Below, in pieces: positions 1-8,553 of a stretch of 64,000 bases of DNA. Position numbers and translations under genes: made by a program. The first letter of the stretch is position 1. Each line of letters begins with the position of its first letter. A model generated the notes under the pieces. The model made no database searches and was not told the DNA's origin. It saw nothing but the letters and a program-made list of their open reading frames with translations. Location: assembly GCF_000420445.1 (NCBI RefSeq), contig NZ_ATUY01000006.1:62001-126000 (forward strand), in the 5' to 3' direction. Origin of the DNA: Actinotignum urinale DSM 15805. GTDB lineage: Bacteria; Actinomycetota; Actinomycetes; Actinomycetales; Actinomycetaceae.

Positions 1-1905
1 ATGTCGATGAGTTCCATGCGACTTCAAAAGCCCACCCATTTTTGGGAGTCGTTCCGGCGTATGCTCGGCATTTTTGTGCCGTGGAAATGGCGGATTGTGG
101 TGGCAACGATTGGTGGCGGAATCTGGGCGGCCACAAATATTTCAGCGCCCCTCCTGTTGGGTGCGATAACGAACACGATTTTTGAAGGCGTTTTTTCGCG
201 GAATATTCCTGCGGGGATGTCGAAGGCGCAAAGCGTTGCGCTACTGCGCGAAAGCGGGCACGAAAATATCGCCTCCATGGTTGACGCAATGGATATTGTG
301 CCCGGGCAAGGTATTGATTTTCACCGGCTCGGCTGGCTTGCCGTGGCGCTTATCGTGCTGTATCTGTTCGGCAATTTCGTGAACTATGCGGTTGGTATAA
401 CGATGAATCGCGTGATTGCGCGAGGCATGTTCCATCTTCGCGAGCGCGCCGAAAAGAAAATCCACACTCTTCCGCTGTCCTCGATTGACGGCCAGAAGCG
501 TGGCGACGTCATGTCCAGGGTCACGAACGACATCGACAATATGACAACCTCTCTACAGCAAACACTGTCCAGTTTGATCACGAATATTTTGTGGGGCCTG
601 GGTTTGATGGTGATGATGCTGGCCGTGTCCTGGAAGTTGGCGCTGGTTGTCATGTTGATGTTACCGTGCAGTTTCCTCATGGTTGGCCTGATTGGGCCTC
701 GCTCCCAAAAGGCGTATGTGAAGCAGTGGCAGGCAACAGGTACGCTCAACGGGCGCATTGAGGAAAGTTTTTCTGCCCACGCCCTGGTTCACGCTTACGG
801 GCAGAAAGATTCCCAGATGGCTCATTTCCGTCAGGAAAATGAGGAGATGTATTCAGCGTCTTTGCGCGCTCAGATTCTGGGCGGTTTAATGATGCCGATT
901 ATGATGTTCACCGGTTTGCTCACGTTTGTGGGTGTTGCGGTTCTTGGCGGTGTGCAGGTGGCTTCCGGGCAGTTGCGCTTGGGCACGGTTCAGGCGTTCA
1001 TCCAGTTTTCGCAGCAGTTTAATCAGCCGATGAACACGATTTCCATGTCGATTACGGTGTTGCAATCCGCGGTTGCGAGTGCGGAACGTGTTTTTGAGAT
1101 TTTGTTATCCGACGACGAAACGCCTGATTCGCCTGACGCTCCAGAACTTGTTCCTGGGCCTGGGCGTATTGTGTTTGAGAATGTTGATTTTTCTTATCGA
1201 GAAAACCAGCCCCTCATTGAAGATTTGAATCTTGAGGCTAAGCCCGGGCAGACCGTTGCTATTGTTGGCCCGACGGGTGCCGGTAAAACAACTCTGGTGA
1301 ACCTCATTATGCGTTTTTACGATATTGACGGTGGCAGGATTTTATTGGATGGGCAGGATATTGCCGAGTTGCGACGTAAAGACGTGCGTGGCCAGATTGG
1401 TATGGTGCTACAAGATCCGTGGCTGTTCCAGGGAACGATTCGGGAAAATATTCGTTACGGACGTGCTGATGCGATGGATGAGGATGTTGTGGCGGCCGCG
1501 AAGGCGACGTTTGTGGATCGTTTCGTTGCCAGCCTCCCGGATGGTTACGACACGGTTATAGAGGAGAATGCCGCGAATGTGAGTGCCGGGGAACGCCAGT
1601 TGATTACGATTGCGCGCGCGTTTATTTCAAAGCCGGCGATTCTCATTTTGGATGAAGCGACGAGCAATGTGGATACTCGTACTGAAGTGTTGGTGCAACG
1701 CGCCATGGCTGCGTTACGTGAAGGGCGCACGAGTTTCATTATTGCCCACAGGCTTTCCACGATTCGCGATGCGGACGTCATCCTTGTTATGGAAAAGGGT
1801 CGAATTGTGGAGCAGGGGAAGCACGAGGATTTGCTCGGCAAACAGGGCGCCTATTGGAAGCTCTACCAGGCGCAGTTCGCCGGGCTCACCGAAGAGGACT
1901 CATAA
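1..1905 (+). CDS. ABC transporter, fused permease/ATPase (exporter half)
   Basis: Half-exporter of the type IV (multidrug/lipid) ABC class, expected in the inner membrane and probably working as one subunit of a dimer. The N-terminal ~340 residues form the transmembrane domain, with about six hydrophobic segments. The nucleotide-binding domain follows: Walker A GPTGAGKTT at 423-431, signature VSAGERQ at 527-533, Walker B ILILDE ending at D551/E552 and the H-loop histidine at 583. E552 is the expected catalytic glutamate, so this site looks active. The signature is a variant of LSGGQ. The ATG is base 1 of the window, so it may be an internal Met and the true start, and a partner half upstream, could lie outside. 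The substrate cannot be read from sequence. Confidence 0.93.
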   Translation: MSMSSMRLQKPTHFWESFRRMLGIFVPWKWRIVVATIGGGIWAATNISAPLLLGAITNTIFEGVFSRNIPAGMSKAQSVALLRESGHENIASMVDAMDIVPGQGIDFHRLGWLAVALIVLYLFGNFVNYAVGITMNRVIARGMFHLRERAEKKIHTLPLSSIDGQKRGDVMSRVTNDIDNMTTSLQQTLSSLITNILWGLGLMVMMLAVSWKLALVVMLMLPCSFLMVGLIGPRSQKAYVKQWQATGTLNGRIEESFSAHALVHAYGQKDSQMAHFRQENEEMYSASLRAQILGGLMMPIMMFTGLLTFVGVAVLGGVQVASGQLRLGTVQAFIQFSQQFNQPMNTISMSITVLQSAVASAERVFEILLSDDETPDSPDAPELVPGPGRIVFENVDFSYRENQPLIEDLNLEAKPGQTVAIVGPTGAGKTTLVNLIMRFYDIDGGRILLDGQDIAELRRKDVRGQIGMVLQDPWLFQGTIRENIRYGRADAMDEDVVAAAKATFVDRFVASLPDGYDTVIEENAANVSAGERQLITIARAFISKPAILILDEATSNVDTRTEVLVQRAMAALREGRTSFIIAHRLSTIRDADVILVMEKGRIVEQGKHEDLLGKQGAYWKLYQAQFAGLTEEDS

Positions 1906-2163
1906 CAACACTCGCGGAAGGCCACAACACAACCTTTATCCTGCATTCGCAATTTTTCCTATTTTGCACCGCGCACACTCCCTCCCTGCACAAATTCACG
2001 ACCTTCGCCCATTATGCACGCACGAACCAAACTCCCTCCCTAGATTTCCAATATGCACACGACAATGTGGACAGAGTTATCCATAGGTTTTTGCGAATGG
2101 GCTTTGTCCACAATCGCATGTGGAAGCTCGGCATTTTTCGTCGTCGTAGAATAAACTCAAGAT

Positions 2164-2988
2164 ATGCGCAGGCACTCTTCAAGAAACTTTACGCGGTATG
2201 GCTCTGAAACCCGCTCCTACGGGTTGGAGAACCCTGAAGGGGACGGGACTAGTAAGTGGGGTCGTAGGGGGCATATTACCTACGTCATCTCGGCCATTCT
2301 CCTTCTCATAGGCGCTCCCCTTGTTTACCTGGCTTACCTAGATAACCCTCAGTTATTTCATTGGGGTTCGCATGCAATTGTGCAACCGGAAGACGCGCAA
2401 CCAGGAACAGCTCTTTCTTTGCTTGCGGATATTCCGGTGAAGGGGCGCGCACCGAAAACCGGTTACGCACGCGAAAATTTCGGTACGCCATGGGCGGATG
2501 AGGATCGCAACGGGTGCGATACACGTAACGATATTTTGCGTCGCGACTTGAAAAATGTGACGACAAAGCCCGGAACACGAGATTGCGTTGTCACATCAGG
2601 TACACTCCAGAGCCCCTACACGAATGAAACCATTAATTTTAAGCGTGGCCCGAAAACCAGCACAAAGGTTCAAATCGATCATGTTGTTGCCTTGTCCGAT
2701 GCCTGGCAAAAAGGTGCGCAACAGTTGGATCCGGTTCTTCGCCAAAAATTTGCTAATGACCCGATGAATCTTTTAGCTGTGGACGGACCATCCAATCAGC
2801 AGAAGGGCGACGGAGACGCGGCAACATGGCTTCCCAAAAATAAGGCTTTCCGATGCCAATATGTGGCGCGCCAAATCGGGGTGAAGCACAATTACCATCT
2901 GTGGGTAACAAAAGCCGAGCGCGAGGCAATGGTTAAAGTACTGAGTGCTTGCCCCACGCAAAAAGTTCCCGGAAGGAGCGCTATCTAA
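2164..2988 (+). CDS. Membrane-anchored HNH-family endonuclease (DUF1524-like)
   Basis: 274 residues. A basic N-terminus is followed by one hydrophobic segment at about 38-59, so the C-terminal domain is probably outside the membrane. That domain has the pattern of secreted actinobacterial HNH/DUF1524 nucleases: a DRNGCDTRND segment, then IDHVVALSDAW with the catalytic-type D172-H173, then an N-rich segment (DPMNLLAVDGPSNQQKGD) and a C-terminal Cys-containing tail. Cysteines near the DRNGCDTRND and TRDCV segments could form a disulfide. Likely role is extracellular or periplasmic DNA degradation, which may feed nucleoside salvage; that link is inference. The start codon lacks a strong ribosome binding site. 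No obvious operon partner. Confidence 0.82.
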   Translation: MRRHSSRNFTRYGSETRSYGLENPEGDGTSKWGRRGHITYVISAILLLIGAPLVYLAYLDNPQLFHWGSHAIVQPEDAQPGTALSLLADIPVKGRAPKTGYARENFGTPWADEDRNGCDTRNDILRRDLKNVTTKPGTRDCVVTSGTLQSPYTNETINFKRGPKTSTKVQIDHVVALSDAWQKGAQQLDPVLRQKFANDPMNLLAVDGPSNQQKGDGDAATWLPKNKAFRCQYVARQIGVKHNYHLWVTKAEREAMVKVLSACPTQKVPGRSAI

Positions 2989-3011
2989 CAACTGCACGGG
3001 CAAACTATATC

Positions 3012-3054
3012 CCGTCGTCCTTTCGCGGGCAGGCCACACCTCCGTCGTCCTTTC
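3012..3054 (+). repeat. Pair of 13-bp direct repeats
   Basis: CCGTCGTCCTTTC occurs at 3012-3024 and again at 3042-3054, exactly 30 bp apart, in the short gap between the nuclease and the AI-2E family gene. It belongs to the family of CGTCGT-containing intergenic words seen across the window. Confidence 0.7.
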
Positions 3055-3123
3055 AGCACATTTTTCCTTAACCCTCACGAAAATAGGTAACCAAGCACAC
3101 GTAGGGCAACAACGTGGCAGTTT

Positions 3124-4686
3124 ATGCGCAAAACCATCACGCTCGTTAAAATGAAGTCTATGAAGGAAACTGTTGCCGACATGTCCATGTTTAAACGCAT
3201 GAAGAAGCGTGCGCTCTCCATCGCGACTCAGCATAAAGAGGTCGAACGCAAAGCACGTGAAGCTACCTTGAAATTTGAAAAAGATGCGGAAAGAAAAGCA
3301 CAAGCATACGGAGCAGATGACCAAGAAACACAAATACATTATGTAAAAACGGCACCTCGCGGAGTGCAACCTACACTCTATCGCTGGGGTGTCGCGGCAT
3401 GGTCCATTATCGGTATTGCTGTAACAATCGGCGGTATTTTCTATGCTATTGACGTTCTGCGGTGGGTCTTTGTTGGGCTCTTCATCGCTTTCATTCTCAC
3501 CTCGCTCCTTCAACCTGCCGTGAATTTTCTTAACCGAATAATGCCACGAGGATTAGCCACGGCAACCACTCTTATCGGTTTTATTTTCGGATTTTTTGCT
3601 CTTATTTTCTGGATTATTGGTTCTGTTGCGAGCCAATGGGGTATTCTCAGTAGCCAAATTTCGGAGGGTCTCGACGGCCTGTTCGACTGGATTGCTAACG
3701 GCCCACTCCCCGTCAATATTACGGTGGAAGAATTGCGTCACGGCGTGATGGATGGTTTGGAACGAGCAAGCAAATTTTTGCAAGACAATGCGGGCTGGGT
3801 TGCCTCCACAGCCCTCTCCCAAGCATCCTCAGTATTCCTGATAGGAACCATTTTGGTTCTCGCCCTTTTCTGCGCCATTTTTTTCCTTGCTTCGGGGAAG
3901 AAAATGTGGCTGTGGGCTCTTAATCTTCTGCCCGCCAAACACCGTAGGCGCGTTCACGCCGCGGCAACAGCCGGCTGGTATTCTTTCTCAGGTTATGCAC
4001 GTGGAACGATTTTCGTCGCTGTTTCTGATGGTTTCCTCGCAGGCGTTCTGCTCTTTATTTGCCAGGTTCCACTCGCAGCACCTCTAGCCGTTCTCGTCAC
4101 TATGGGCGCTTTTATCCCCATGTTTGGTGCCCCTATCACCATGATTATTGCCGCGCTTGTTGCCCTTGCAACAAAGGGGCCAACAACAGCATTGATTATT
4201 ATGATCGGCGTTGCGCTTATTGCGCAGTTTGAGGGCAATGTTTTGCAACCCTTGGTTATGGGACACCAGGTCTCCCTCAACCCCGTTGTGATTGCTGTTG
4301 GCGTGACGGCCGGTACGTTCGCTGCGGGACTACTCGGAGCAGTTGTCGTTATTCCACTCCTCTCCATTTGCTGGGAAGTCTATAAAGTTTTGAGGCCGAC
4401 CCCGGATCGCGCGCTCCTCGATTTGCCAACGCTGACATTGAAAGATTTAGCGGGCACAGCAGTCGCAAAGAATATGGTGGACGTTGATAATTCGGATTTG
4501 AACACCTCCGCTGAGAACGAACCTTCGGCAGTGTCCGCGCGTTCGGCATCTCATCCAGAAACGGGGGAAACACTCGACGCTGTCCCGACTGGGGACGATT
4601 CACCGTATATCGTCGTACCACCACCGACGAGACGTGCCGACCCGAAAAATCCTCGCCCGGAATTAGAAGATTCCATTAACGACTAG
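3124..4686 (+). CDS. AI-2E family transporter (UPF0118/PerM type)
   Basis: Polytopic membrane protein of the AI-2E exporter/PerM superfamily; 520 residues, longer than the usual ~350-400 because of charged cytoplasmic tails at both ends. The N-terminal ~75 residues are highly charged (coiled-coil-like, many K/E), then paired hydrophobic segments begin at about residue 85. The central repeat with GAFIPMFGAPITMI and the C-terminal pair with NPVVIAVGVTAGTFAAGLLGA are typical of the family. The C-terminal ~120 residues are soluble, Pro/Ser/Asp-rich. Members export AI-2 or sodium, or act as flippase-like proteins, so the substrate is open. In-frame ATGs at 3151, 3160 and 3181 are alternative starts. 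Confidence 0.88.
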   Translation: MRKTITLVKMKSMKETVADMSMFKRMKKRALSIATQHKEVERKAREATLKFEKDAERKAQAYGADDQETQIHYVKTAPRGVQPTLYRWGVAAWSIIGIAVTIGGIFYAIDVLRWVFVGLFIAFILTSLLQPAVNFLNRIMPRGLATATTLIGFIFGFFALIFWIIGSVASQWGILSSQISEGLDGLFDWIANGPLPVNITVEELRHGVMDGLERASKFLQDNAGWVASTALSQASSVFLIGTILVLALFCAIFFLASGKKMWLWALNLLPAKHRRRVHAAATAGWYSFSGYARGTIFVAVSDGFLAGVLLFICQVPLAAPLAVLVTMGAFIPMFGAPITMIIAALVALATKGPTTALIIMIGVALIAQFEGNVLQPLVMGHQVSLNPVVIAVGVTAGTFAAGLLGAVVVIPLLSICWEVYKVLRPTPDRALLDLPTLTLKDLAGTAVAKNMVDVDNSDLNTSAENEPSAVSARSASHPETGETLDAVPTGDDSPYIVVPPPTRRADPKNPRPELEDSIND

Positions 4687-4687
4687 C

Positions 4688-4744
4688 GAGCCCTCACTTT
4701 ACGTTACGCCCATTGCAACCCGCGCCCTTTGAGCATGAGGGCTC
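4688..4744. terminator. Inverted repeat between convergent genes
   Basis: GAGCCCTCA at 4688-4696 pairs with TGAGGGCTC at 4736-4744 (9 bp, 39-nt loop) just after the AI-2E family stop codon and before the end of the minus-strand EamA gene. No clear T-run follows and the loop is long, so a termination role is tentative. Confidence 0.35.
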
Positions 4745-4777
4745 TAGGAAACCTTTTCGTCGCCCATCCGTAACGAA

Positions 4778-5692
4778 TCAGGATTCTTGAGGGAATGCTT
4801 TTTCGTCGTCCTTTTCTTTATGCGGGAAAGACGTAATGGCCACAGCGTTACATACGAGCAACAATCCGAGGGCCTCACCAATTGTTGGAATATGTCCGAG
4901 CACAAAGAATCCGGCAATCATTGATGTTGCAGGAAGAAGTGAAGCATATAGGGCAAACAGCGGAGCCGTGAGCCCACGCATAATAATAAGCTGTAGCACA
5001 AACGGGAACACGGAACTCGATAGTGCGACGATAACGATACTTCCGATAATGTCCCATCCGGCAACCATATGGGGAATCGCGGGTGCTCCCAGCGGGGAAT
5101 AACATACGGCGGCAATCATTAAACCAAGCGTCAAATGGTCAATCCCGTGTCCGGTAACCGCGACTTTCCGGCCCAAAACCATATACACAATCCACCACGT
5201 TCCGGCGAGTACAGCGAATCCCATTCCTGCCGGGACGCCCGCTTTTGCCATATCCACTCCGCCCCACGAAATAGAAAATACGCCGACGAGCGCTAGCAGA
5301 ATCGCGACGCGAACTCGCCACCCTTTGCCTGCAATAACAGCCATAATCACGGGGCCTATATATTCGAGTGCGACGGCGCTTCCCATGGGGATTCTGGCGA
5401 GGGCTTCATAGAAGGAGATGTTCATTGCGCCTAAAGATAGCCCAAATGCGGCCGTGAGCCCCAGGAGTTTCCATGAATATTCTCGAAGCATAGCAACGAT
5501 GTGGGGTGCCCGGAACGCGAAAAGTATGATGGCGGAAATGGTGAAACGCCCCCATGCTACACCAAGAACAGGCACCCGATCATACAGGGTGACACCCAAT
5601 CCTGAACCGGAATATTCAACGATTCCGTCGAGGAGGAAAAGGAGTGGCGCCCAGTTGTGTTGCCATGTGCGGCGTGGTGCGTTTTCCATCAT
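4778..5692 (-). CDS. EamA/DMT family exporter, RhtA-like
   Basis: 304-residue drug/metabolite-superfamily transporter with about ten transmembrane helices in two EamA repeats. The segment GAMNISFYEALARIPMGSAV followed by ALEYIGPVIMAV closely resembles the RhtA (threonine/homoserine exporter) subgroup, where the same place reads GAMN..FY.AL.RIPLG.AVALEF.GP. The C-terminus is short and charged. It probably exports amino acids or related metabolites from the inner membrane; the exact substrate is inference. It stands alone, with 184 bp separating it from the next minus-strand gene. Confidence 0.88.
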   Translation of the reverse strand: MMENAPRRTWQHNWAPLLFLLDGIVEYSGSGLGVTLYDRVPVLGVAWGRFTISAIILFAFRAPHIVAMLREYSWKLLGLTAAFGLSLGAMNISFYEALARIPMGSAVALEYIGPVIMAVIAGKGWRVRVAILLALVGVFSISWGGVDMAKAGVPAGMGFAVLAGTWWIVYMVLGRKVAVTGHGIDHLTLGLMIAAVCYSPLGAPAIPHMVAGWDIIGSIVIVALSSSVFPFVLQLIIMRGLTAPLFALYASLLPATSMIAGFFVLGHIPTIGEALGLLLVCNAVAITSFPHKEKDDEKAFPQES

Positions 5693-5876
5693 GTGCTTTC
5701 TTTATTGCGGGTAGTGTTTCCACGGTTAGGCATTTGTTTGCATCGTATATAGTCTTACGCTTTGCGTATATTTTTACATTGTGCGAACAGTCTTGCACTT
5801 TCGGAACATTTTTCGCGTCGCGAACGGTGCGCAAGCAATCTTTAGAATTTGGCGGGCGTCGCGGACGTTACATTAT

Positions 5877-6803
5877 TTATGCTGTGTGGAATACCACAGC
5901 GATTCCTAGGATAACTGCGAGGCTGACGAAGGTCGTAATAATGACGGCGTCTCTGGCTAGCCCCACATTTGCGTGGTATCTGTGTGCGAAAACGAAAACG
6001 TTGTTGGCGGTGGGGAATGCGCCAACAATCATGAGGCTCATGAGTTCTTTGCCAGTCACCCCCATGGGCATTGCGGAAAGCCACACGAGTAGCGGACCTC
6101 CGATGCACCGCATCACTATTCCTAGGAGCAGTGTGGCTGCGTCGTGCCCCCATTTCGGGATATGTGATCCGCGCAGGGAGATTCCCATGGCGAGGAGAAT
6201 AATGGGGACGTTTGCTTTACCCATCATGTCGAGGGGGCTTTCAATAACTGCGGGTATGGGTATTTTCACTATTGATACGACGAGTCCCGCGAGCACGGCG
6301 ATAAGTAGCGGGTTCGTCATCATTCGCGCAAGCGCCTTCATTATCCCGCCAGAATTTCTTCCGGTTTGCCAGTCGAGGACGGCGAAGAAGAAGGGAAGAA
6401 GGACAACGATTTGGAACAGAAGAATGGGTGCCACCGCGGTGGCGTCTCCCGTAATGGCAACAAGGAATGCAATACCAAGGTTTCCGATATTCGTGTAGCA
6501 GGCGGTGAGCATCCCCACGGTGAGTTCCGTTCCCCGAATATTCAGCAGGTAACGTCCAATAAGGGCATAGAGTAGGGCGGCGCCCACGGCGGAGATAATA
6601 TTTGTGGTGCCGACAGCGGAAAAGACTGCCGCGGGATCCCCGTGGCTCACCATAACAAAAATGAGCGCGGGAAGGGTGCTGGCGAAGGCAAGTTGTGTAA
6701 GGACGCGATCTGTTCCCTTGGGCACAACATTTGTTCGTGCAAGAATATAGCCGACCAGAATAATCGCTATAATGCCCCAGAAATTTAACAGTATCGTGCT
6801 CAT
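5877..6803 (-). CDS. AEC family transporter (auxin efflux carrier/malate permease type)
   Basis: 308 residues, ten predicted transmembrane segments spread evenly, starting NFWGIIAIILVGYILARTNVV, a hallmark N-terminus of bacterial AEC carriers. The helix-break Asn/Pro region in the second half (PTANNVFVFAHRY) matches the conserved TANN-like motif of the family. AEC proteins carry malate, citrate or other small organic anions in bacteria. No neighbour identifies the substrate. Full length for the family. Confidence 0.88.
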   Translation of the reverse strand: MSTILLNFWGIIAIILVGYILARTNVVPKGTDRVLTQLAFASTLPALIFVMVSHGDPAAVFSAVGTTNIISAVGAALLYALIGRYLLNIRGTELTVGMLTACYTNIGNLGIAFLVAITGDATAVAPILLFQIVVLLPFFFAVLDWQTGRNSGGIMKALARMMTNPLLIAVLAGLVVSIVKIPIPAVIESPLDMMGKANVPIILLAMGISLRGSHIPKWGHDAATLLLGIVMRCIGGPLLVWLSAMPMGVTGKELMSLMIVGAFPTANNVFVFAHRYHANVGLARDAVIITTFVSLAVILGIAVVFHTA

Positions 6804-6941
6804 AGCGTCTTTGTGCTTCGTAAAATTTAGCCTTTTTATTCAGTTCCGTTTCAATATTTTAGGCTTATTTTAAGGAAGTTTCGAGGTTGGCCACGTGCTG
6901 GCATCTCCCGCACGTGTTACGGTTTCTTTCTTTTTTCGGGT

Positions 6942-7030
6942 TTATTCAACGACGATATTCGCCCGTATCGCTCAGAAACGTTTCACCACAAACCCACAGA
7001 CTTATTCAACGACGATATTCGCTCGTATCG
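6942..7030 (-). repeat. 29-bp direct repeat duplicating the 3' end of the EEP-fold gene
   Basis: The last ten sense codons and stop of the minus-strand gene ending at 7002 lie in the plus-strand segment 7002-7030. The same 29 bp occurs at 6942-6970 with one mismatch, exactly 60 bp away and just past the stop. The sequence between the copies is unrelated. It looks like an old duplication of the gene tail. Confidence 0.8.
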
Positions 7031-7769
7031 CGCGGTGGTCGGAAATGGGCAGGAGTGTGTTTTCTGCGTGCGCTATCTTTGCGTTGTATGCAAGAATTTC
7101 GTTGTTTTGACTTTCGGGGTGAAGCGCAGGATACGTGAGGGCTTGTGCGCGTTGAGGGTAAGGAAGGTTTGCTTCTCCAAGAAAGACTCGGGGTGCGCCC
7201 TGTTGGCCTTGCCCTCTGGCAAATCTTTCGAAACTTTTGTGGAGGAAACGTTGTTGTACAGCGCGAACTTCGGGTGTTGGGGATAATTGCGCTGTTGCGA
7301 CAAGAACAGTTTGGCCACCCACATTGACGTTAGCGAATATGGCGGTTCGGTGTGTTTCGCCGAGATTAAGGCGAGTTCGCAGTGTTCGTAGCCAGCTTTC
7401 TTCAGGGTGGTGGCTCGGTATGTCAATGACGGAACAATCCATTATGGGGTAGACGGACGCTAAGGCTATGCCTGTTCCGCGAGCAATGTTATGTGCGGTT
7501 GCTTTCTTTCTTAGACACCCGTGTTTGCTGGGCGCAAATATGCTTGATCTATAGTTTCCAGCCGCAATAATTCGCGAGTACAGTAGCCCTTCTTTCGCGT
7601 TATCGTTGATGTCTTGGAATGCGATAATGTGGGGTGAAATGCGGGAAATCTGCTGTGCGGTTTTCTCTATACAGTGTTTTTTCCACGTTAGAGCATCCAT
7701 CCCTTCCCTCGGTGCTTCCCAGGGCTTTCCGCCACTTAGGTTTGCGCTCATGACGTGAAGGACTGCCAT
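7002..7769 (-). CDS. Endonuclease/exonuclease/phosphatase (EEP)-fold protein, divergent
   Basis: 255 residues with the layout of the DNase I-like EEP superfamily: N-terminal beta strand MAVLHVMSANLSGG, then IIAFQDIND where most enzymes have a metal-binding Q-E, a middle VLVATAQLSPT where the family has T-H-L, GEANLP in the place of GD.N, and the C-terminal SDHRAIRANI with the catalytic-type S-D-H. The final SDH is kept but three other sites are substituted (E to D, H to Q, D to E), so activity is uncertain. It could be a degenerate nuclease or a phosphodiesterase with changed chemistry. No signal peptide. Its 3' end is duplicated downstream. Confidence 0.7.
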   Translation of the reverse strand: MAVLHVMSANLSGGKPWEAPREGMDALTWKKHCIEKTAQQISRISPHIIAFQDINDNAKEGLLYSRIIAAGNYRSSIFAPSKHGCLRKKATAHNIARGTGIALASVYPIMDCSVIDIPSHHPEESWLRTLRTRLNLGETHRTAIFANVNVGGQTVLVATAQLSPTPEVRAVQQRFLHKSFERFARGQGQQGAPRVFLGEANLPYPQRAQALTYPALHPESQNNEILAYNAKIAHAENTLLPISDHRAIRANIVVE

Positions 7770-7975
7770 TATTTTCCCCTTTTTTCACTGTTGTGCAGAT
7801 GTTCCATCATATCTGTTTGATTGTGTGGCGTCTGCATTTTCAGCGCAGAACTAACCCGGTTGTTCGCTCTCTTGACACAGCCTTTTCGGCTAACTTCTGT
7901 TCATCCTATCCTCTTCACGATTGCCACGCGAATAGAATAACGCCCTCTCCAATCCATGCCAGCATTTTCGACGGC

Positions 7976-8383
7976 CTAGCCTTTACGCGGACTAAAGCTG
8001 AGCGCTACCGAGTTCATACAATATCTTTGCCCTGTTGGGGTCTGCGGGGCGTCAGGAAAAACGTGCCCTAGGTGTGAATCGCAACGTTTGCATCGGACTT
8101 CAACTCGGGGATACCCGAGTTTGTAATCGACGTCTGTTATCACGGCGTCGCTGTTCATGGGGTCGTAAAAACTTGGCCATCCGCATCCGGCATCGAATTT
8201 CGTTTCCGACGCAAAAAGGATGTTTCCGCATGCTTTACATGAATAAACGCCCTGCCTATTTTCGTCAAGGAGTTCGCCCGTAAAGGGGCGTTCTGTTCCT
8301 GCTTGGCGTAGCACCGTAAATTCTGCTGGCGTGAGCACGCGAGCCCATTCTTCATCTGTTTGTGGAAGCATATTATCCATCAT
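7976..8383 (-). CDS. msrB: Peptide-methionine (R)-S-oxide reductase MsrB
   Basis: Reduces the R epimer of methionine sulfoxide in oxidised proteins, in the cytoplasm. 135 residues, standard single-domain length. The two zinc CxxC pairs are C49/C52 and C98/C101. The catalytic Cys is C122 in RYCMNS, and C67 in GCGWPSF is the likely resolving Cys. The motif GHVFPDAP is also intact. Two Met codons at the N-terminus leave the start uncertain by one to four residues. Confidence 0.97.
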   Translation of the reverse strand: MMDNMLPQTDEEWARVLTPAEFTVLRQAGTERPFTGELLDENRQGVYSCKACGNILFASETKFDAGCGWPSFYDPMNSDAVITDVDYKLGYPRVEVRCKRCDSHLGHVFPDAPQTPTGQRYCMNSVALSFSPRKG

Positions 8384-8553
8384 TTTCCCTCCGCTATCGA
8401 TTATTCACTACCTCTATTTTTTTCATTTGCGCATTTGCGCATTTCCGCTTCTGCACATTTGCGACTTTCCGCTTCTGGTTTGCTGCCAGGTTTCGTAGGT
8501 GTTTATCCAACGATCCAGCCTCTTTCATGACAAACCGAACCGCTCGCCTTGCT

